Source: Flavitalea plasmicola (GTDB taxonomy: Bacteria > Bacteroidota > Bacteroidia > Chitinophagales > Chitinophagaceae). Taken from it: a stretch of DNA of 64,000 nucleotides. The notes beneath the pieces were generated by a model. The model was not told the DNA's origin, searched no databases, and saw nothing but the letters and a program-made list of their open reading frames with translations. The stretch is taken from the NCBI RefSeq assembly GCF_030546645.1, contig NZ_JAUOTO010000005.1:186001-250000 (forward strand), read 5' to 3'. The position numbers were made by a program, and so were the translations under genes. Shown piece by piece: positions 59,657 to 64,000 of this stretch. Each line of letters begins with the position of its first letter. Position 1 is the first letter of the stretch.

Positions 59657-60904
59657 ATGAAAAAGAAACATCTTGCCTGTTTATTTCTCCTCATCCAATT
59701 GCTGGCGTCAGAACAGACATTGCCTTGCAGCATGTTCAAGATCACCTTATATGGAAAAACGATGGTCGGCAACAACGAAGATGCCTGGCGGGTGAATTCC
59801 TGCATCTGGTTCGAGACAGGCCGGCAAGGGCACTATGGCGCTGCCTATGTAGGTCATAATGACGGTTTTCCACAAGGAGGTATGAACGAAGCGGGGCTGG
59901 TCTTCGACGGTTTCGCCGTATACCCCCGGACCTTACATCCTCAGACCGGAAGAATGAAGACGGGTGCTGCCGGTGATTTTCTCAAAGGTATATTGCAAAA
60001 ATGCGCCACCGTGGAACAAGTACGGGACTATGTCAATCGGTATGACAGGAGCATTTTTAATAACAGCATGCTCCTGTTCGTCGATAAGGCGGGAAATTAT
60101 CTCGTCGTGGAAGTCGATACGACCATCATTGGCCTGAACGCAACCTATGTTCTGTCCAATTTCTGCCCATCCCTCACACCTGACCCCAGCCAGGTCACCA
60201 TCGGCCGCTATAGAAGAGGAATAGCGTTCTTACAGCACCAGGAAGATACAAGCCTTTCTTTTTGCCGGGCCATGATGGACACCATGCATGAATGCAGAAA
60301 AAGGCTAGGCGACGGCACTACCTATACTTCTATTTATGACTTGAATGCAGGGTTGATTAACCTGTATTTTTATCATGACTACGGGCATACCACCTCTTTT
60401 AACCTGCAACAGGAACTTGCAAAAGGAGACCATTCTTTTCTCATGAGCTCCCTTTTTCCTCCCAATGCGGAATACATTCGTTATCTAGGTTTTAAAACAC
60501 CGTTTAACAATCCCATTCTGAATATAGCGCTGCAGGCACTCCGGCTGGGGCTTCTGCTAACACTGCTTTGCCTTCTCCTGCTCACACGCTCCGCCTCCCT
60601 TAAGATAAGACTGCCTTTGGGCCTCCTGAACCTGGGATTGATCTACTATATCAGCAACCTCCTTTCAAATAAGGCGATCTTTTATTTTGATGCTCCTTAT
60701 TCGGAGGACGGGAAATTCCTGCTTAACCTGTCTTCTTATTTTCCGCTCACGCTGTTGTTGTTGTTCATTCCGCTTATAGTCATGACCGTCCGGACCCTGC
60801 GATCCGGGCATTGGGGAAGATCCGGAAAGACTATCCTGACGACAAATATATTTTGCTACGGCTTCTTGCTCCTGCTTTTCGCCTATTGGGGATTGTATGT
60901 TTAA
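59657..60904 (+). CDS. Ntn-hydrolase (linear amide C-N hydrolase / AAT-like) with C-terminal membrane domain
   Basis: The 415-residue protein has a signal peptide that would end just before Cys24 (LPCSMFKITL). That Cys is the expected N-terminal nucleophile of choloylglycine/AAT-type Ntn hydrolases. Also visible are GNNEDAW (39-45), GGMNEAGLVFDG and the NNSMLLFVDKAGNYLVVE strand pair. After about residue 285 come four hydrophobic helices (RLGLLLTLLCLLLLTR to LLLLFAYWGLYV). The substrate may be an N-acyl amide or peptide; that is inference. Confidence 0.75.
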   Translation: MKKKHLACLFLLIQLLASEQTLPCSMFKITLYGKTMVGNNEDAWRVNSCIWFETGRQGHYGAAYVGHNDGFPQGGMNEAGLVFDGFAVYPRTLHPQTGRMKTGAAGDFLKGILQKCATVEQVRDYVNRYDRSIFNNSMLLFVDKAGNYLVVEVDTTIIGLNATYVLSNFCPSLTPDPSQVTIGRYRRGIAFLQHQEDTSLSFCRAMMDTMHECRKRLGDGTTYTSIYDLNAGLINLYFYHDYGHTTSFNLQQELAKGDHSFLMSSLFPPNAEYIRYLGFKTPFNNPILNIALQALRLGLLLTLLCLLLLTRSASLKIRLPLGLLNLGLIYYISNLLSNKAIFYFDAPYSEDGKFLLNLSSYFPLTLLLLFIPLIVMTVRTLRSGHWGRSGKTILTTNIFCYGFLLLLFAYWGLYV

Positions 60905-60927
60905 TAATAAGCCCTTACCACCAAAAA

Positions 60928-61137
60928 TTGCAGGAAAAGAACCCCTGTCAAACGATGAAAATACCGGAATGGATTCAAACCCGCATAGCTTCATTATGAA
61001 TCATTTGCAAAAGGCCTTGTAAGAGGGACTTTTTGTCAAACAAAAAAAAACCGCTGCCAAAGCGGGTCTAAAAATTGTGTGCCAAAATGTGACCCGGAAA
61101 TTGGACGGATTTCAAACCAGGTATTGAACGACTTGGA
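60928..61137 (-). repeat. dispersed repeat, copy 4 (long form)
   Basis: This copy aligns with copy 2: first block at 60955-61025 (CGGAATGGATTCAAACCCGC), hairpin at 61049-61067 with a T-run on the minus strand, second block at 61089-61120 (GTGACCCGGAAATTGGACGG plus ATTTCAAACC). Confidence 0.65.
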
Positions 61138-61158
61138 ATTTTTGTCTGGAAAAATGGG

Positions 61159-61809
61159 TTACTTTGAGATCGTATAGAATACCGTATCAATAAAAAATAG
61201 CGTGTTGGAATTGACAATGATGTTTTCGTCATGCATATCTTCAAGGATCAATCCAAGGTCCTCATTGAAATAATCATTTCTCTTAGTGTTATTGAAACCA
61301 TTGAATGCCAATAGTTTTTTAACATCATCCAAATCGACTGGAGCATCAGATGTAATAAATGGTTGCTTCAATACTGCTACGAGATTGCCTTCATTTTCAG
61401 CGAAACCCAAAAAATCATACGCTGTTTCTTCAAATAGGAGATTGTGAATAACGAGGCTGTTGAAGAACTCCAACCAGGTTGCGTAATAGACGGCGTCATT
61501 CATTTTTATAACATTCCGCCGATCCGAGGCAAAATAAATCTTGGCTTCCCCGCCTCGTGTTAGAAAAGTCTCTTCACCCGGCAACTCACGTACCCACCAA
61601 TTTCTGAGTGAACAGTGGTGTCTTAAGAATTCGGCCTGCTCCTCTTTAACACGGGACTGACCTTCGAAATCTTTTTTAACCGTTGTACTTGTTCTAAAGC
61701 TTGCGCATAGGAGATTTCGGGCTGCAGTGCAATTATTTTCTTTTCCCTTAAGGACAGTTCCTTTAACGATATCAGTAAGTCTTTTTCGGGTATCATCGTC
61801 GATGAACAT
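61159..61809 (-). CDS. kinase-like protein of the type found in polyvalent proteins
   Basis: Start set at the ATG at 61809 (MFIDDDTRKRLTDIVKG), 216 residues. Features are GGEAKIYFASDRRNVIKMND (like a kinase N-lobe with the ATP-anchoring Lys), WLEFFNSLVIHNLLFEETAYDFLGF, LVAVLKQPFI (hinge), LGLILEDMHDENIIV and a final FIDTVF. The HDEN and FIDT pattern mimics the catalytic and Mg-binding loops of small kinases seen in polyvalent proteins of phages and conjugative elements. Here it occurs alone. Activity is inferred. Confidence 0.65.
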   Translation of the reverse strand: MFIDDDTRKRLTDIVKGTVLKGKENNCTAARNLLCASFRTSTTVKKDFEGQSRVKEEQAEFLRHHCSLRNWWVRELPGEETFLTRGGEAKIYFASDRRNVIKMNDAVYYATWLEFFNSLVIHNLLFEETAYDFLGFAENEGNLVAVLKQPFITSDAPVDLDDVKKLLAFNGFNNTKRNDYFNEDLGLILEDMHDENIIVNSNTLFFIDTVFYTISK

Positions 61810-61815
61810 TTGATG

Positions 61816-61846
61816 CAAAAATAAATAAAAACAATCTACCTTCAAA
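61816..61846 (-). promoter_or_regulatory. promoter of the kinase-like gene
   Basis: On the minus strand TTTG (61846-61843), 19 bp, TATTTTTG (61823-61816). The start codon at 61809 is 6 bp beyond the box, which again suggests a leaderless transcript. Confidence 0.5.
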
Positions 61847-61847
61847 T

Positions 61848-62786
61848 TTGCTTATTCTACTGAAAACCAACTATATAATACGTTGTGCAATCGGCAAGAA
61901 GATAGACAATGAGAATTTTATCGTGGATTTGGCTTCGATGCCGCACCTGTTGATGGCTGGCGCTACGGGTCAGGGGAAATCGGTGGGGTTGAATGCCTTG
62001 TGTATCGAGATGGACAACCGGTATGACCTGTTGAAGGAGGCGAATGTCCGGAACATCAAGGAATACAATGAAAAATTCATCAAACGGAGGTTGAGTCCCC
62101 AGAAGGGGCATCAGTACCTGCCTTTTATGATGCTGGTGGTGGATGAGTTTGCGGACCTGATCATGACGGCGGGTAAGGAGGTTGAAATGCCGATTGTACG
62201 ACTAGCAGCATCGGCACGTGAAGTCGGAATACATCTGATAATTGCTACAAATCGTCCGTCTCCTGAAATTCTTACAAGAAATGTAGGACGTAATTTCCCG
62301 GCTCGGGCATCATTTAAAGTCGCTTTCGAAGAAGATTCGATGGCCATTCTAAACGATGGCGGAGCCGAAAAGCTAGAAGGTAGCGGAGATATGCTCATTT
62401 CATACGATGGCGCAATCACTCGTGTGCAGTGCGCTTTTCCTAACACTTCTGAGGTGGAAGCGATCACCCAGTTCATCGGTGAGCAGCGTGGATATCCAGA
62501 GGCATATAAATTGCCGGAGTATGTGGATGAGAAGGAAGCGGAGGCCCGGGAGCTCGATCTGGTTGACAGGGATCCATCGTTCGAGGAGGCGGCCAGTCTG
62601 ATCGTACAGAATCAACTGGGATCTACCTCTCTTCTGCAGCGCAGGATGCAGTTGGGATATAACCGGGCAGGCAGACTGATGGATCAGCTGGATGCGGCGG
62701 GAGTGGTGGGGCCGGGAATGGGCGGTAAGCCGCGAAATGTGCTGATCAAAAGCGAAATAGAACTAGAACAATATTTACATCCATAA
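61848..62786 (+). pseudogene. rearranged FtsK/SpoIIIE-type DNA translocase fragment
   Basis: The 312-residue frame (TTG start) holds only the motor and gamma regions: Walker A in MAGATGQGKSVGLNA (37-50), Walker B LVVDEFADL (96-104), and a C-terminal gamma winged helix (245-310; LQRRMQLGYNRAGRLMDQL). The N-terminal membrane domain is absent. GLNA is followed at once by LCIEMDNRYDLLK; in intact FtsK about 65 residues lie between these points, so a segment has been deleted in frame. The part 62190-62450 has AT-rich codons unlike both flanks, as if recombined from another gene. Probably non-functional. Confidence 0.75.
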
Positions 62787-62904
62787 CAATAACTTGTCTA
62801 TTTGGGTAGGTGGTTTGAATTACCATAATGTTGATCCAGTTGGATTCAAACTATCCAGCGTTTGATTATTAAAAGTTTACAATATTCATGAGAGTTGCAA
62901 AAAA

Positions 62905-63226
62905 ACAAAAAGCCCTCAAGCTCATTGATTTGAAGACTTTAATTTGTTTTGCGACCCGGATTGGATTGCCTCCGGCGATCCGTACTCCTGCGAGGGCCTT
63001 ACCCGAAGCCTCCCGGTCCGCTATAGAACTTCGTCGTAGCTATCGCTCCTCCTCGTTCGTACCCTTCGCTTTACTCGGGTACCCGCGGCTTTTTTGCTTG
63101 TCCGCGCCTGCGAGCGAGCTCGCGCGCTCCCAAACAAAAAAAGCCAGGCAGACTTCGTCTGGTCGGCTTCGTGACCCGGATTGGATACTTTTCAAACCAT
63201 TTTCTAAATAATTTAAGGTTAATCGT
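62905..63226 (-). repeat. cluster of dispersed repeats, copies 5 and 6, with many hairpins
   Basis: Copy 5 (62905-62985) has a terminator-like stem AAGTCTTCAA/TTGAGGGCTT on the minus strand and GCGACCCGGATTGGATTGCC. Copy 6 (63141-63226) has a perfect-looking terminator hairpin (63141-63169, T-run on the minus strand) and GTGACCCGGATTGGATACTT plus TTCAAACC. Between them lies a GC-rich hairpin-dense stretch (63000-63140) that contains GTACCC/GGGTAC and GAGCGAGCTCGC palindromes. The whole gap 62787-63289 has no credible gene. Confidence 0.6.
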
Positions 63227-63289
63227 AAATCTAAATGATTGGCAATCAAGCTGCTGAAATTTAAACGCGCGGTCACCCTTGTTAAACAT

Positions 63290-63360
63290 TTCGCCGATCA
63301 TTCGCTGCAAGAGGACGCGATAGCGTCCGAACCTAGAAGGGACAGCTTCTGCGCGTGGCT
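63290..63360. repeat. 71-bp 3' flank shared by the two permease genes, copy 2
   Basis: Same sequence as 52992-53062, including the GGACGC-GATA-GCGTCC hairpin, directly after the stop of the second permease gene. Confidence 0.8.
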
Positions 63361-64000
63361 CTATTCAGCCCTTAAGGATTTTATGGGGTTAGCGAGGGCC
63401 GCGCGGAAAGTCTGAATACTGACCGTCAACAGGGCAATCGCGAGGGCGACGGCGCCGGCCACGAGGAAGATCCACCAGCTGATCTCCGTACGATAGGCAA
63501 ACGTCTCGAGCCATTTGTACATAGCCCACCACGCGGCGGGGAAGGCGATGAGCGCAGCGATCCCGACAAGCATGGTGAAGTCCCTGCTGAGAAGGCCGAC
63601 GATAGCACTGACGCGGGCGCCGAGGACCTTGCGGATCCCGATCTCTTTTGTGCGTTGCTCGGCGGCATAGGTAACGAGGCCGAAGAGGCCGAGGCAGGCG
63701 ATGAAGATGGCGAAGATCGCGAAGGTGATGAAGATCTGGCCGCGCTGCTGCTCGGTGTGATAGAGCTTGTTGAAATCATCATCCATGAACGTATAGTCGA
63801 ACGGGATATCTGGCCTGATGGCGTGAAACTTGGCTTCTACCTGACGGACGAGGCCGAAGACGTCATTGGTTTGAAATCGGGCGGCGACGGCGCCAAAGTC
63901 CTGATCGTACCGTGTATTTACATTGAGGACGAGGGGGTGGATGGCATCGTGCATGGAATTGTAGTTGAAATCCTTTACGACGCCGATCACGTGAAAAACG
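63361..64000 (-). CDS. FtsX/MacB-type ABC transporter permease, C-terminal part (cut by the window end)
   Basis: The reading frame is open to the last base of the window, so the 5' part is missing. About 213 residues are seen: HVIGVVKDFNYNSMHDAIHP, the second periplasmic domain and the last FtsX domain with QRTKEIGIRKVLGARVSAIV and a four-helix end. It is a paralogue of the gene at 53063. The last 120 residues are nearly identical in the two proteins, whereas the part before it differs clearly. Confidence 0.9.
   Translation of the reverse strand, partial: VFHVIGVVKDFNYNSMHDAIHPLVLNVNTRYDQDFGAVAARFQTNDVFGLVRQVEAKFHAIRPDIPFDYTFMDDDFNKLYHTEQQRGQIFITFAIFAIFIACLGLFGLVTYAAEQRTKEIGIRKVLGARVSAIVGLLSRDFTMLVGIAALIAFPAAWWAMYKWLETFAYRTEISWWIFLVAGAVALAIALLTVSIQTFRAALANPIKSLRAE

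Noticed and set aside
62888..63211. Plus-strand ORF of 107 codons in the repeat cluster.
   Set aside because: It runs through two copies of the dispersed repeat and GC-rich hairpins, has no protein-like pattern (many Arg/Ser/Ala repeats) and no similarity that I can see.

Overview
The window looks like a chromosomal segment of a Bacteroidota bacterium, most probably a member of the Chitinophagaceae. The support is a SusC/SusD pair, a secreted protein with a type IX secretion C-terminal domain, hybrid histidine kinases carrying several receivers, many small lipoproteins, and promoters of the Bacteroidota type (TTG, about 20 bp, TAnnTTTG). Placement below phylum level is inference. No rRNA, intact tRNA or CRISPR array was seen.

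Layout. Positions 1-2.5 kb hold the tail of a membrane protein and an ArsR / SRPBCC-VOC fusion / DoxX operon. From 2.5 to 19.3 kb every gene lies on the minus strand. This run has three parts: (i) a seven-gene phosphorelay operon (CHASE3-GAF hybrid kinase, CheR, CheB, REC-PAS kinase, response regulator, REC kinase, response regulator; 19.3-10.9 kb); (ii) a TonB-dependent receptor, YfiR and CHASE8-HAMP-GAF hybrid kinase operon with its own promoter and a leader of about 280 nt (10.9-4.8 kb); (iii) an SDR, AraC and DoxX set. Positions 19.5-22.5 kb carry a methyltransferase, an aldose epimerase and two unknown proteins. Positions 22.5-31.1 kb are a compact carbohydrate-utilisation locus: AraC regulator, SusC, SusD, a clan-A glycoside hydrolase and an arabinose/fucose-isomerase-like protein. 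An MFS exporter gene meets it tail to tail across a perfect six-unit 10-bp repeat.

Positions 32.4-36.9 kb are accessory. An IS256-family element with exact 21-bp inverted repeats and an extra membrane-protein gene splits a glyoxalase-like gene. It is followed by a HEPN/MNT toxin-antitoxin pair, a YjbR-like protein and a DUF1016 nuclease gene broken by one stop codon. Positions 37-49.8 kb hold a large secreted multidomain protein, membrane and lipoproteins, an intact DUF1016 nuclease, and a TPR histidine kinase with its LuxR-type regulator.

Positions 49.9-64 kb are a mosaic of gene remnants and accessory genes: an Imm33-like protein, an SDR/HxlR pair, two paralogous FtsX-type permeases with identical 3' flanks, a nadC with foreign codon use, an ADP-ribosylglycohydrolase, an Abi remnant, an ORF6N protein, an Ntn hydrolase, a kinase-like protein and a rearranged FtsK fragment. 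A dispersed repeat that resembles a tRNA 3' end plus terminator recurs through this part.

The most interesting system is the receptor/YfiR/CHASE8-kinase operon. It appears to connect a YfiR-type periplasmic switch, known from c-di-GMP control, to a phosphorelay with a second large kinase operon directly upstream.
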